Shown in pieces: positions 7,801-16,009 of a stretch of DNA of 40,160 nt. The first letter of the stretch is position 1, and the number at the start of each line of letters is the position of its first letter. The notes under the pieces are model-generated. The model was given only the letters and a program-made list of their open reading frames with translations, was not told the origin of the DNA and made no database searches. Source of the DNA: CAYNTG01 sp964400105. GTDB lineage: Bacteria; UBP14; UBA6098. The stretch is from positions 1-40,160 of the forward strand of contig CAYNTG010000015.1 of assembly GCA_964400105.1 (NCBI GenBank), in the 5' to 3' direction. Made by a program: the position numbers and the translations under genes.

Positions 7801-10667
7801 CCGCCCGTGCCGCCGGAAACGTTGACATAGCCGCTCAGGCTATACCTATCCGTCGAATCGACATATTCAATTTCCGCGCCGATAATAAAGCGTCCGCTGT
7901 CCGGCATGAACCAACCGAATCCGAGGTCCATCCAATCGTGGTCGTCCGATGGAATCGTCTGGCTCAGGATGAAGGATGTCGAATCGAATATGCCGAAACT
8001 CACCACGAAATCGCTGTTGACATAGATATCATAGGGATCGACATCGACGACGACGAGCGTCGTGCCTGTCGCCGAATGGGGGATAGCCGGCAGAAGGTCT
8101 CCCTCGATGCGTTCGCCCGTCCAGTGATGTATCCCCGGCACGAACTGTCCCGTGCCGATATTCAGGGCGTAATAAACCAGCGACTTGATCTTCGCTGGCC
8201 GGTCGAGTTCGAGCCTTTCTGCAAATCTCGCCCCCGGAGAGATTGGCCAATATGTCAATGCCGAAGTTGTATCGTCGAGATCGGCATTGATTAGAATCTC
8301 CGGGCCGGTTGTATCGCCGGTCGTACTGGTCGGCGTGGCGCTGACCTGATTCGATGGGCCGGATTCGCCTCCGGCATATTGCGCCATCACTACATAATAA
8401 TATGTGTTCCCATCGACGACAGTAGAATCCGTGTAGTTCTGGACGGCTGGAGTGGCCATCGGGGAAAGCCACGGTCCGCCGGGGTAGTTGCTGCGATATA
8501 AATTATAGTTCGTCGGAGCCTCGGTCGGCCGCTCGCGCGGCGCCGGAGCGGAGATCGATTCTTCGAGTTCATCAGCCGGTGAAAGATAAGTATATTCCAA
8601 TGGCGGAATCCAGGGATCGTCGTCTTCGAGCGGCAATCCGTCCGAACCGACGGCCGTTAGCTCCATCACCCTCGCGCCGGTCTTGATAACGGCGCGAACC
8701 ATAAATACGCCGGTGCTGGGTGCAAGCCCCCAGAAACCCGTCGAGGCCCAGCCCCAGCATCGGTCGGTCTCGCCGGGAGCTCCGGTATCCAAAAACAGTG
8801 CGGGGTCAACTGCGGTATGCTCCAAACCGACGAAGAAATCCCCGGCCGGTAGCGCGATCCCATCCATCGAGACATCGACCTCCGTCCACGATCCGGCAGC
8901 AGCCGGAGCCACCGTTCTTCCGGTGCCAAATTCGGCTGTGGTATCGGGAACATCGCCGCCGCTTTCGGGATATATATGCATTATCATATTCGGGTATGTG
9001 CTGGTGGAATAGGCCATGAACTTTACACGAAGGAGGCTGCACGGGGCAGTATATGTAAATCTCAGCCCTTCGATATCGCCTGCCGTAAGAGCGATATAGC
9101 TTTCACCGGCACCGTCGTCGTATGAAATCTCCTCCTCGCCGCCGCCACCGACCGGCGCATCCCATGTCAATGGAACCTGACCGGACAGTCCGCTCGTCGC
9201 AACGAGATTGCGCGGCGGATTGTAGCTCGCCGCGATAGTATCGAACGCGGCGGAATAGTTATATGTCCAATCATTACCGCTCGTCGAGAGCATTCCGACG
9301 ACCAAATAAATCTCCGAATAGGTCGAATATAGCGATTCCGGGACGACGTAAAAGCCGTAGCCATAAGAGTCTAAAGCTATATCGATAACGCCGTAAGTCG
9401 ATGTTCTCGGAAAGACGAGCTGCGCCGACCAGATTCCGCTGTTTTCGCCGTCGAAGCTGATGGAGAACGGCCCGCTTGCGCCGCCGGGAATCGTGAATTT
9501 GAGGTAATTAGAGGCCAGATTATCCGGCCAGTTGGTGCTTCCCCCGCCAGTAACCGGATAATCCGATGCGTAAATCACGTCCTCGATATGGATTTCCGGG
9601 AAATCGTCCCCTTCCGGATAATCTCCGGCAAAGTGCCGCGAACCCGTGAAAATGTTCCATACGAAGAACTCGCTGAAAGACTCGTTGCGCGAGCTTCCGT
9701 GGTCGGAGGCCACACCCTGAATTGCGGAAAGCACGCCTACCCATTTGCACTGCTCCCATATCTCGTGCATCGTGGTGAGTCCGAAGACCTCCGTGAGATA
9801 GGTCGCGAAGTGGTAGCTGCCATACTCGTGCGAGCCGTTGTATGTCTGAATTGTAACGTCCGGGCTATCGAAAAAGACGCTCAGAAAGGCATGTTCCTCG
9901 TCGTATGTCGGATACATGTCGTCCTCGATCCATACCGAAGAGACCTCCATGAACCAGGCCGCTTCGCTTGCATCGTATCCCATCTGGAAACCGTGGAAAA
10001 GCTCGTGAACCGCTGTCTGCTGCATCAATTGAAGCGGATTGTAGCTGTATGCCGAATAGCTGTTGCGCATATTGATGAAGCTCGTCGCGTCGTTTTGCGG
10101 GGTGCTCGGCACATTCGCTTCCGGCTCGCAATAGCCGAGGATTCCCGTCGATAGATTGCGGATATAGACATCGTATTTGCCGTCGCCGCCGGCGCTACCG
10201 TCAGATGGCGGAATATCGAAACCGCGCATCGTAGCAAGATGGGTCCAGGCATTCTCGAATGCGGTGCCCATCTGCGAGACGAACGATGAATTCGTCGCAT
10301 CGCTGCCGGATGTTGTATAATGGAAAAGAAAATGAGTCGTGCTATATGTTTGCGAAAGACCCCACGGTCTCGACATCGCAGGACGGAACCTCGATCTTTC
10401 GGCTTCCGGAAGATTTTGAATTCGGTTGAATGCTTCGAGAAGCGGCATCGTGCCGTCCGGTCCAACCTGAAGCCCGCGATAGGCATCGTCCAGAAGCTCC
10501 GGTGCCTTGACGGAATTGATCAGGTTCGTTATGTAAGCATCTTCGGAGATAGCTCCGCTTTCCAAATCCTCCATAAGAGCCTGATAGATATTGAGATCGG
10601 CGTCCCGGGCGGCGATTAAACCACCGGCCAAAACCAGCGACATCAGAATGATCGTAAGCCTTCTCAT
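4869..10667 (-). CDS. Large secreted metalloprotease-like protein (MXAN_6640-like) with T9SS sorting domain
   Basis: The 1932-residue product has a signal peptide (MRRLTIILMSLVLAGGLIAA). The N-terminal module, about residues 100-370, carries a zinc-protease HExxH motif HELFH (H221, E222, H225) followed by WFMEVSSVWIEDD. This matches the MXAN_6640-type putative metalloproteases. After it come a fibronectin-III-like domain (from about 485), several beta domains of the SYDDGAGES and AEWHTYWEYPES type, and a carboxypeptidase-regulatory-like fold (about 930-1000). A ThuA/glutamine-amidotransferase-like alpha/beta domain starts HVLLVDDDGSSW (about 1340-1568). Next are two GWNLLSLP / GYWVL repeats and a T9SS type A sorting domain (from about 1845, VPNPFNATTRIEF). 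GGAGGA sits just before the ATG. The protein should be exported and cleaved at the sorting domain. Its substrate is unknown. Confidence 0.85.
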   Translation of the reverse strand: MRRLTIILMSLVLAGGLIAARDADLNIYQALMEDLESGAISEDAYITNLINSVKAPELLDDAYRGLQVGPDGTMPLLEAFNRIQNLPEAERSRFRPAMSRPWGLSQTYSTTHFLFHYTTSGSDATNSSFVSQMGTAFENAWTHLATMRGFDIPPSDGSAGGDGKYDVYIRNLSTGILGYCEPEANVPSTPQNDATSFINMRNSYSAYSYNPLQLMQQTAVHELFHGFQMGYDASEAAWFMEVSSVWIEDDMYPTYDEEHAFLSVFFDSPDVTIQTYNGSHEYGSYHFATYLTEVFGLTTMHEIWEQCKWVGVLSAIQGVASDHGSSRNESFSEFFVWNIFTGSRHFAGDYPEGDDFPEIHIEDVIYASDYPVTGGGSTNWPDNLASNYLKFTIPGGASGPFSISFDGENSGIWSAQLVFPRTSTYGVIDIALDSYGYGFYVVPESLYSTYSEIYLVVGMLSTSGNDWTYNYSAAFDTIAASYNPPRNLVATSGLSGQVPLTWDAPVGGGGEEEISYDDGAGESYIALTAGDIEGLRFTYTAPCSLLRVKFMAYSTSTYPNMIMHIYPESGGDVPDTTAEFGTGRTVAPAAAGSWTEVDVSMDGIALPAGDFFVGLEHTAVDPALFLDTGAPGETDRCWGWASTGFWGLAPSTGVFMVRAVIKTGARVMELTAVGSDGLPLEDDDPWIPPLEYTYLSPADELEESISAPAPRERPTEAPTNYNLYRSNYPGGPWLSPMATPAVQNYTDSTVVDGNTYYYVVMAQYAGGESGPSNQVSATPTSTTGDTTGPEILINADLDDTTSALTYWPISPGARFAERLELDRPAKIKSLVYYALNIGTGQFVPGIHHWTGERIEGDLLPAIPHSATGTTLVVVDVDPYDIYVNSDFVVSFGIFDSTSFILSQTIPSDDHDWMDLGFGWFMPDSGRFIIGAEIEYVDSTDRYSLSGYVNVSGGTGGSPPPTDLSGSIVRIEDLDICDTTNVDGYYEIDDLEPGTYIVSANRTWFESQSALVSINMDKVKDFNLIPYNLPVNPPRLLSAESFHDGEVPLHWWPPIGSPGTAEWHTYWEYPESLFYYRSHLPVNSVECTRFDLWAPCTLTTARMCFYDSSGVYDNVEFHIWGDDGAGFPDFGDELIAPLTISPVPFSPTAGLQWTYINLESLGCPVQLLPGDQIHIGIKHLTTHPSLIFDETTPLESPTRSKIFDSDLSNWDVDMADFLLEVYAEYFDIDFRPSGPGPGPEPAEIAFVDKSASRIPSATSPRMRPMAGISVEFYDIYHTTDLDDSTSFSLIATVPGDSTDWTDESATNDIWNAYYLETHQSHGISDRSGYALAYPKTPEDTAHVLLVDDDGSSWGGGIDESWAYIDALDSAGIAFDGIDLNDQWAEGPTAAEMFDYDVVIWFTGMLYSDSTTLMASDESNIDTYLTAGGNFALFSQDYLWDRYSSGVLPGDFPAQKFGLDSVQQDVCAISNEEAGLVVGDVGGPFAGMNLFVISPFGSFDLAPDGLYGPSVMADLSFGSFDGPVICGKTMLDSKTLFSSIPLSAVYDTTDPNNKTEFVRAMIEDYFNIFGPAEVDVDFHVSPGWNLLSLPVDLENKSVATVFPGHSSDVYYYDNSLGAYVAADSVIPGLGYWVLYTSSVDYYHTGAPITHYEIDLGAGWNMVGSVMADSTVPFSSATFVPDAYIAGNFYRYNGTAYVDATGFDPTNGYWVLVSADCDMTLDFGARCRVKPCAPGLRLDAFGNVLSVGVGDERIGYIPPAVPFGDEPNAYLLHSGDRCLSIFNGVGVFDLYLSKSGVVRFDAGDGVYLIDGGGGGGKDFVLRGEGEIYLESGLFKITAEVLPAEFALRGAVPNPFNATTRIEFDVPTQADIRLDIFDLQGRLVKKLVDGDIEAGVHSATWDGRTDSGERASSGIYLYKLSSSIGFNQTRRMMLIK

Positions 10668-10703
10668 CGTTCCTCCATTTCAATTCCTTAGAATATGCCT
10701 TCT

Positions 10704-10732
10704 GCATTAATCTATAACTTATTAATTTTCAA
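10704..10732 (-). promoter_or_regulatory. Candidate promoter of the protease-lipoprotein operon
   Basis: Minus strand: TTGAAA, a 17-bp spacer, TAATGC, ending about 37 nt before the protease ATG. Confidence 0.45.
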
Positions 10733-10917
10733 TTCGTTTTTACCGGCACAGTCGATACGGGTGGGCGTCCGTGGGATTTCGCTTCGCTCAATAAAACCCG
10801 CCCATACGCGCTAATTTTGCAATGAATCTTCCCCCTATTACCTACTACCCTTTACCCAAATGTCTATTACTTTCCCATCAATTTTGCAGGAATCATATCT
10901 CTTAGAATATTAAATTC
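10733..10917. other. Intergenic stretch between protease and dGTPase genes
   Basis: No gene is seen. An imperfect inverted pair (GGGTGGGCGTCC against AAACCCGCCCATACG, 10760-10810) encloses GCTTCGCTCAAT and looks like the dispersed intergenic repeats elsewhere. The stretch next to the dGTPase stop has no convincing terminator. Confidence 0.5.
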
Positions 10918-12075
10918 CTATAACAGTTTTTCAAAAGGGTCAAACAGCTTTTTATATTCCGTCATGGCGAATCGATCGGTCATCCCGGCGATGTAATCCG
11001 ACACGACCACGCGCGAGTCCTCGAATTCCAATCTCCGGCGACTGCCCACCGGAAGTTGTTTCGGTTCACCGAGATAGACCTCGAAAAGCGATTTGATGAT
11101 CATCTTCGCCTTAGCGCTCATCCGAAGCACCTTATAGTGACGGTAAAGATTCTCCAAAAGATATTTATTGATTAGTTCGTTTTCCAGCGCTATTTCATCG
11201 CTGTGAACGGCCAATTTTTCTTCGAGGCTGCGAACCTCGTCCGGGCTTTTCGGATCGAAACGCTTCAATTGGCGATCCGTTTCGACGACGGTGTCTGTAA
11301 CCTCCAAATCGATCAGTCTGCGGATGGTCTGCTTCCGAAGCATCTCCGCGCGGATGTCGCCATGCAAGGATCGCACCTCTTCGGAGATTCGCCGCCACAG
11401 AGGAAGCTCGCGCTCCATCTCGTCGGGGTCCAATAACCCGGAATAGATTCCGTCGTCTATGTCGTGGCACATGAATGCTATCTCGTCGGCGATACACACA
11501 ATCTGTGCTTCGATTGTAGGCCACCGAAATGGAAATTCCCGGTTTTCCTCCGAGATGTCGTATCGCGTCACATGCTTTTGGATTCCTTCGCGGGTCTCAT
11601 ATGTCAGGTTCAGTCCGTCGAAATCTGGGTATCGCTGTTCGAGTTCATCGACCACGCGAAGACTCTGCGTGTTATGCTCGAAACCTCCGGCGTCGGACAT
11701 AAGATCGTCGAGAACCCTTTCGCCAGTGTGCCCGAACGGCGTATGTCCCAGATCGTGCGCGAGCGAGATCGCCTCGCAGAGATCGGAATTGGTTCCAAGT
11801 GCCGATGAAATGGCGCGTGCCATCGTAGCGGTCTCGAGAGTATGGGTCAATCTTGTGCGGAAATGATCCCCTTCGTGGTTGACGAAAACCTGCGTTTTAT
11901 ATGTCAACCTGCGAAAAGAACTCGAATGGATAATCCTCTCCCTGTCCCTTTCGTATGAAGAGCGAAAAGGGTGTGGCGGTTCTTCAAATTTTCTTCCGCG
12001 CGATGTTGAATTTCTCGAAGCAAACGGCTTTAAAAACCCGTTTTCACGATTATTATAATCTTCCACGAAAATCAT
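10918..12075 (-). CDS. dgt: dGTPase-like HD-domain nucleotide triphosphohydrolase
   Basis: The 385-residue product matches deoxyguanosinetriphosphate triphosphohydrolase-like proteins, which split dNTPs into the nucleoside and triphosphate and help control dNTP pools in the cytoplasm. The HD metal site is visible: H78 in RLTHTLE, then H107-D108 in LAHDLGHTPFGHTGE. The N-terminal FRSSYERDRERIIHSSSFRRL segment is also typical. I chose the ATG at 12075 because GGAGGA lies 8 nt upstream, inside the end of the preceding gene, and the start then comes 5 nt after that gene's stop. A longer frame to 12147 would overlap the neighbour by 67 nt. It appears translationally linked to the upstream barrel-like gene, though the two have no obvious shared function. 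Confidence 0.92.
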   Translation of the reverse strand: MIFVEDYNNRENGFLKPFASRNSTSRGRKFEEPPHPFRSSYERDRERIIHSSSFRRLTYKTQVFVNHEGDHFRTRLTHTLETATMARAISSALGTNSDLCEAISLAHDLGHTPFGHTGERVLDDLMSDAGGFEHNTQSLRVVDELEQRYPDFDGLNLTYETREGIQKHVTRYDISEENREFPFRWPTIEAQIVCIADEIAFMCHDIDDGIYSGLLDPDEMERELPLWRRISEEVRSLHGDIRAEMLRKQTIRRLIDLEVTDTVVETDRQLKRFDPKSPDEVRSLEEKLAVHSDEIALENELINKYLLENLYRHYKVLRMSAKAKMIIKSLFEVYLGEPKQLPVGSRRRLEFEDSRVVVSDYIAGMTDRFAMTEYKKLFDPFEKLL

Positions 12076-12080
12076 AAAAA

Positions 12081-12920
12081 CTATCCTCCGTAAATAATAC
12101 CTAATTGAGTGCTTCCGCACAACTCCGGGTGTCCGATATAGGCCCACGTGAACTCGAAATCGGAGAAGTTAATCCCCAACCCAAAATGATAGCAGTTCGG
12201 GCGGAAAGTCACACCGCTCCGAACCGATAAAATCTGTCCGATCAAAATTTCCTGTCCGATCCGCAGCGTCGATGGGTTCGGGCTTTCCGAATAAAGATCG
12301 CACGATAATCGAAGCCAATCGGTTGGCCTGAAAGCGGCGCCCAACGCTCCGCGCACGGGAAGTTGGTTGCCGTCGAGTTTTGACGCGGCGATGTTATCGA
12401 TCCATGCGCCGGCGTCAAGTGTCTTAATTATCGGAGCACGCACACCGAGGCCGATAATCGCGGTCGAGGCGCTCCAATCGCCGCTGGAAACGGAAAGCAG
12501 CCTCGCCCGGATTCCGGTGTCCACGCGCCAGATGCGTTTCGCATATAACGCTCCGGCGCAAGCCTCGGAATAAAGCTCTCTCTCTCCGAAGAAGCTTCCG
12601 CCCGCAGCGATAGTTCCCCATGGAAACGCCATCCGCCCGGATATATCGAATGTGGCAAGCTCGTTCAAGCCCCATTCTCTGTTGGTGAAAAATCCCGCCG
12701 ACCATCCATCTGCCGCTGCGGCACCCGCCGGATTTCCATGGAAAGACAGCGCTCCATCGCTCGCCGCAGATGTCGCTCTTCCGAGGCTCGCAGGCCAATC
12801 GTTGTGGCCGTCGTCCGCGCCAAAAACGGATATACAAAAAGCTACAATCGCGATAAACCAATAACGCATCTTTGGAAGATGGTTAGATAGGCCGATTGAT
12901 TTAGAACGCACCTGTTTCAT
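12081..12920 (-). CDS. Predicted outer-membrane beta-barrel protein (PorV/UPF0164-like)
   Basis: The product is up to 279 residues. It contains a hydrophobic signal segment (MRYWFIAIVAFCISVFGA), then WPASLGRATSAASDGALSFHGNPAG. This resembles the N-terminal pattern of FCB PorV/PorQ-type barrels, where an A/G-rich segment and a NPA motif follow the signal. The rest alternates polar and hydrophobic residues with many glycines and aromatics, as in barrel strands. The start is uncertain. The ATG at 12920 would be almost leaderless, because a good promoter ends about 9 nt upstream of it. The ATG at 12869 puts the signal peptide at the very N-terminus but has no clear ribosome binding site. The exact role is unknown. 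It is followed directly by the dGTPase gene. Confidence 0.7.
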   Translation of the reverse strand: MKQVRSKSIGLSNHLPKMRYWFIAIVAFCISVFGADDGHNDWPASLGRATSAASDGALSFHGNPAGAAAADGWSAGFFTNREWGLNELATFDISGRMAFPWGTIAAGGSFFGERELYSEACAGALYAKRIWRVDTGIRARLLSVSSGDWSASTAIIGLGVRAPIIKTLDAGAWIDNIAASKLDGNQLPVRGALGAAFRPTDWLRLSCDLYSESPNPSTLRIGQEILIGQILSVRSGVTFRPNCYHFGLGINFSDFEFTWAYIGHPELCGSTQLGIIYGG

Positions 12921-12928
12921 AACTGCTT

Positions 12929-12956
12929 AATATAAAGGATATATCTCTTCGTTCAA
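12929..12956 (-). promoter_or_regulatory. Promoter of the barrel-dGTPase pair
   Basis: Minus strand: TTGAAC, a 16-bp spacer, TATATT. Transcription would begin at about 12922, right at the ATG of 12920. Confidence 0.5.
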
Positions 12957-12992
12957 GCCCTTTTTATCGTTGGCATTGCGATGTCATTAGAT

Positions 12993-13057
12993 CCGTAGCG
13001 GCCTTCAAAACCGTGGCAATTTCATTACTTATATATGAGATTGCCGCGCCACTACGG
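12993..13057. repeat. Long imperfect inverted repeat between divergent genes
   Basis: The outer arms CCGTAG (12993-12998) and CTACGG (13052-13057) enclose an 11-bp inner stem: GGCAATTTCAT (13015-13025) with ATGAGATTGCC (13035-13045), one G-T pair and a 9-nt loop. It lies upstream of the rib promoter, so it is not in the rib mRNA leader. It could be a dispersed repeat or the end structure of the divergent region. Confidence 0.55.
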
Positions 13058-13151
13058 CGTTTTATTCCTTAGTGGTGTGATGGGAGGCTCTTTTACTTTC
13101 CCATATTACCTGCTTTACCTCGACTCGATATCCCCACATCGCAATAATCCA

Positions 13152-13180
13152 TTGACATCTAACTAGTATAGGTTTATCTT
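13152..13180 (+). promoter_or_regulatory. Promoter of the rib-nusB-glycosyltransferase-mltG cluster
   Basis: TTGACA at 13152-13157, a 17-bp spacer, TATCTT at 13175-13180. The ribE start follows about 48 nt later with AGGAGG at 13215-13220. No FMN-riboswitch consensus is present in the short leader. Confidence 0.7.
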
Positions 13181-13228
13181 AATTCGATTTATACAGTATT
13201 TCGCGCTGGTAAATAGGAGGTTTTTTCC

Positions 13229-13837
13229 TTGTTCACTGGGATTGTCGAGCAAATAGGCACAGTAAAATCTATCGTGCGCGGGATGGCCGGGCGGAGCGGC
13301 GGATGGCATATCGAGATTGAGGCCGCATTCGATGCCGGCGGTAAACTCACAATCGGGGAAAGCGTCGCGGTGAACGGCGTATGCCTCACCGTGGCCGCCG
13401 TCGGCGATTCGGGGGTTTTTGCCGCAGATGTTTCGCAGGAAACGGCTCGAAGAACCACTATCGCGGCGATGAAAAGGGGCGATACGGTCGATTTAGAAAG
13501 GGCGATCCCGGCAAACGGAAGATTCGGCGGACATTTTGTGCAGGGGCATGTCGATTGCAAGGGAAGGCTCCGCTGGATTAAGCGAACGGGCGATTTTGCG
13601 ACGATCTGTGTCGGGTATCCAACGAAGTTCGCAAAATTCGTCGTTTCAAAGGGGTCGATAGCTATCGACGGCGTGAGTCTGACGGTGTCGAAAGCCGGTG
13701 CATCGACGTTCGAGGTGGCGGTTATCCCGGAAACTATCGAACGCACGATCCTCGCTAATTTGCGGACGGGAAGCGATGTGAATCTTGAATTCGATATCAT
13801 GGCAAAGTATATAGAAAGCGTTTTGAAGAATAAATGA
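13229..13837 (+). CDS. ribE: Riboflavin synthase, alpha chain
   Basis: The 202-residue product begins MFTGIVEQIGTV, the hallmark N-terminus of riboflavin synthase. It has two related lumazine-binding halves (about 1-95 and 96-190), and the second is marked by FVQGHVDC and SIAIDGVSLTV. The enzyme dismutates two 6,7-dimethyl-8-ribityllumazine molecules to riboflavin and the pyrimidinedione in the cytoplasm. The start is TTG, supported by AGGAGG 8 nt upstream. The stop overlaps the ribBA ATG by 4 nt, so translation is coupled. This is the first gene of a rib set, and no ribD is present in the window. Confidence 0.96.
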   Translation: MFTGIVEQIGTVKSIVRGMAGRSGGWHIEIEAAFDAGGKLTIGESVAVNGVCLTVAAVGDSGVFAADVSQETARRTTIAAMKRGDTVDLERAIPANGRFGGHFVQGHVDCKGRLRWIKRTGDFATICVGYPTKFAKFVVSKGSIAIDGVSLTVSKAGASTFEVAVIPETIERTILANLRTGSDVNLEFDIMAKYIESVLKNK

Positions 13838-15093
13838 ATATTTTAAAAGACAGTGAGCTTTTCGCGGAAATTCCCGATGCGGTTAAGGCAATCGCCGATG
13901 GCGATATCTTGATCGTCGTGGATGACGAGGACCGCGAAAACGAGGGCGATTTCGTTGCGGCGGCGGAGAAAGCGACCCCCGATATGGTGAATTTTATCAC
14001 GAAATACGGGCGCGGTCTGGTCTGCGCCCCGGTCGATGCCGGGAGAATCGCCGCTCTCGAGCTCGATATGATGGTCGAGCGCAATACATCTCTCCACGAA
14101 ACACCGTTCACCGTAAGCGTGGATTACAGCGTCGGCACGACCACCGGGATTTCCGCGCATGACCGCGCCGCCACGCTACGCGCTCTCGCCGATCCGAGAA
14201 TCGGCTCGGATAGGTTCGCCCGCCCCGGACATATTTTTCCGCTGAAAGCCAACAAGGGCGGCGTTTTAAAACGCGCCGGGCACACCGAGGCCTCAGTCGA
14301 TCTATGCCGGTTGGCAGGCCTTTTTCCGGCTGCCGTTATATGCGAAATTATCGACGAAGACGGCGAGATGGCAAGGGTTCCGGCACTGTTCAAAATCGCG
14401 CGGAAGCACAATATCAAGATGATCACGATAAAGGACCTGATCGAGTTCCGCCGCAGGAACGAAAAGCTCGTCCGATGCGTCACTACCGCCGACCTTCCAA
14501 CAAAATTCGGCGAGTTTAAAATACATCTATATGAAACGCAGCTCGACAAGCGCGAACATATCGCTCTGGTGAAAGGGGACGTAGCCGGAAAAGAGAATGT
14601 CCTGGTGCGCGTCCATGACGAATGCCTCACCGGCGATGTCTTTGCCAGCCGCCGCTGCGATTGCGGCGAGCAGCTCGCAAAATCCCTCGAAATGATCGAG
14701 GAGATGGGGGAGGGAGTGCTGCTTTATATGCGTCAGGAGGGTCGCGGAATCGGAATCGGCAAAAAGCTTCAGGCCTATCATATCCAGGATTTGGGTTTCG
14801 ATACGGTCGATGCCAACGAGCGACTCGGATTTCCACCGGACCTGCGAGATTACGGGATCGGCGCGCAGATACTGGTCGATCTTGGCCTGTCGTCGATACG
14901 GCTTTTGACGAATAACCCCAAGAAGATCGTCGGGCTGGATGGATATGGCCTGTCGGTCGTCGAGCGCGTGCCGATCTCCATTCGCCCGAACCCGAACAAT
15001 ATCGATTATCTGAGAACAAAAAAGGAGAGGATGGGCCACCTCCTCGATATCGATGAAAAACAAGACGCCCCGAAAAAGGGCGGGAAGGAATAA
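13834..15093 (+). CDS. ribBA: Bifunctional 3,4-dihydroxy-2-butanone-4-phosphate synthase / GTP cyclohydrolase II
   Basis: The 419-residue product fuses the two entry enzymes of riboflavin synthesis. The N-terminal RibB domain (about 1-200) shows the acidic metal-binding motif DDEDRENEGDF at residues 30-40. The C-terminal RibA domain (about 205-405) shows the zinc-binding cysteines C264, C275 and C277 in HDECLTGDVFASRRCDCG, and the RQEGRGIGI loop. RibB makes the four-carbon unit from ribulose 5-phosphate, and RibA opens the GTP ring. The length is normal for a fused RibBA. The gene overlaps ribE by 4 nt and is followed 2 nt later by ribH. Confidence 0.97.
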   Translation: MNILKDSELFAEIPDAVKAIADGDILIVVDDEDRENEGDFVAAAEKATPDMVNFITKYGRGLVCAPVDAGRIAALELDMMVERNTSLHETPFTVSVDYSVGTTTGISAHDRAATLRALADPRIGSDRFARPGHIFPLKANKGGVLKRAGHTEASVDLCRLAGLFPAAVICEIIDEDGEMARVPALFKIARKHNIKMITIKDLIEFRRRNEKLVRCVTTADLPTKFGEFKIHLYETQLDKREHIALVKGDVAGKENVLVRVHDECLTGDVFASRRCDCGEQLAKSLEMIEEMGEGVLLYMRQEGRGIGIGKKLQAYHIQDLGFDTVDANERLGFPPDLRDYGIGAQILVDLGLSSIRLLTNNPKKIVGLDGYGLSVVERVPISIRPNPNNIDYLRTKKERMGHLLDIDEKQDAPKKGGKE

Positions 15094-15095
15094 CG

Positions 15096-15569
15096 ATGTC
15101 AACCATCGATGGAAAATTTATTGTCGATCAAAAGGCGCGTTTTGCTATCGTTGCCAGCAGATTCAACGAATTCGTGGTCGGTCGCCTTATCGAAGGCGCG
15201 ATGGACTGCCTTGTCCGACATGGCGTTACTGGCGAAGCCATCGACACGTTCCGCGTGCCGGGCAGCTTCGAGATTCCGGCGATAGCGGCCAAACTCGCAC
15301 GTGAAAAGAAATATAACGCGATCATCTGCCTCGGTGCGGTAATTCGTGGCGAGACGCCGCATTTCGATTTCGTTGCATCCGAGGTCTCGAAGGGGATCGC
15401 AAAGGTTTCCCTCGATACCGGAGTGCCGATTATCTACGGCGTCCTTACGACGGATACGGTAGATCAGGCCATCGACCGCGCCGGAACAAAATCCGGCAAT
15501 CGCGGTTTTACCGCCGCGATGGATGCCATCGAGATGGCAAACCTCGTCAAATCCATAGAGGAGGATTGA
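15096..15569 (+). CDS. ribH: 6,7-dimethyl-8-ribityllumazine synthase
   Basis: The 157-residue product has the usual length and motifs of lumazine synthase: SRFNEFVVGRLIEGA near the N-terminus, VPGSFEIPA, LGAVIRGETPHFDFVASEV (substrate pocket and catalytic His), and GVLTTDTVDQAIDRAG. It condenses the RibB and RibA/RibD products to the lumazine used by RibE, and family members form hollow pentamer-based capsids. GGAAGG precedes the ATG. The stop overlaps the nusB ATG by 1 nt (TGATG). Confidence 0.97.
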   Translation: MSTIDGKFIVDQKARFAIVASRFNEFVVGRLIEGAMDCLVRHGVTGEAIDTFRVPGSFEIPAIAAKLAREKKYNAIICLGAVIRGETPHFDFVASEVSKGIAKVSLDTGVPIIYGVLTTDTVDQAIDRAGTKSGNRGFTAAMDAIEMANLVKSIEED

Positions 15570-16006
15570 TGGGCGCACGCCGTGAGGCGAGAATCGCCGC
15601 GCTGATGGCGCTTTATTCCGTCGAGATTGCAGGGGATAAGGAGATATCGCTGCTCGAGGAGGAAACGCTCGAACAATATAGCGTTCCCGATAGCTCTAAC
15701 ATGTTTTTCTGTGTATTGTTAGAGAGCATACTTAATAATTCAGATAATATAAATACGCTAATCGATGAACGAGCAGAGAATTGGGAGTTTGAGAGAATCT
15801 CAGCCATCGATAAAAATATCCTGAGGCTGGGCGTGGCGGAGATGCTGTATTTCCCGGATATACCGCCCAAAACGACGATCAACGAGTGCATCGAGCTTGC
15901 AAAGCAGTTTGGGACATCGGAGTCCGCGAGATTCGTGAATGGCCTGTTGGACGGTATTCTCAGAAATCTGGATATCGAAAAGAGCAGTCAATTGGAGGAT
16001 CGATAG
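15569..16006 (+). CDS. nusB: Transcription antitermination factor NusB
   Basis: The 145-residue product has the NusB fold pattern: RREARIAALMALYSVE at the N-terminus, then a helical body with WEFERISAIDKNILRLGVAEM and TTINECIELAKQFG ... RFVNGLLDGIL at the C-terminus. NusB with NusE (S10) binds boxA RNA in rRNA antitermination complexes. I chose the ATG at 15569, with GAGGAGG about 4 nt upstream. A TTG one codon earlier is possible. The position right after ribH is a widely conserved arrangement. Confidence 0.95.
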   Translation: MGARREARIAALMALYSVEIAGDKEISLLEEETLEQYSVPDSSNMFFCVLLESILNNSDNINTLIDERAENWEFERISAIDKNILRLGVAEMLYFPDIPPKTTINECIELAKQFGTSESARFVNGLLDGILRNLDIEKSSQLEDR

Positions 16007-16009
16007 GGA

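Noticed and set aside
9588..10154. Long open frame on the strand opposite the protease gene
   Set aside because: It lies inside a well-supported gene on the other strand and has no domain, ribosome binding site or start context.
10850..10917. Terminator after the dGTPase gene
   Set aside because: An AGGAAT/ATTCCT pair exists but with a loop of about 20 nt and no T run.
13181..13228. FMN riboswitch before ribE
   Set aside because: The leader between the promoter and ribE is under 50 nt and lacks the conserved RFN-element sequence.
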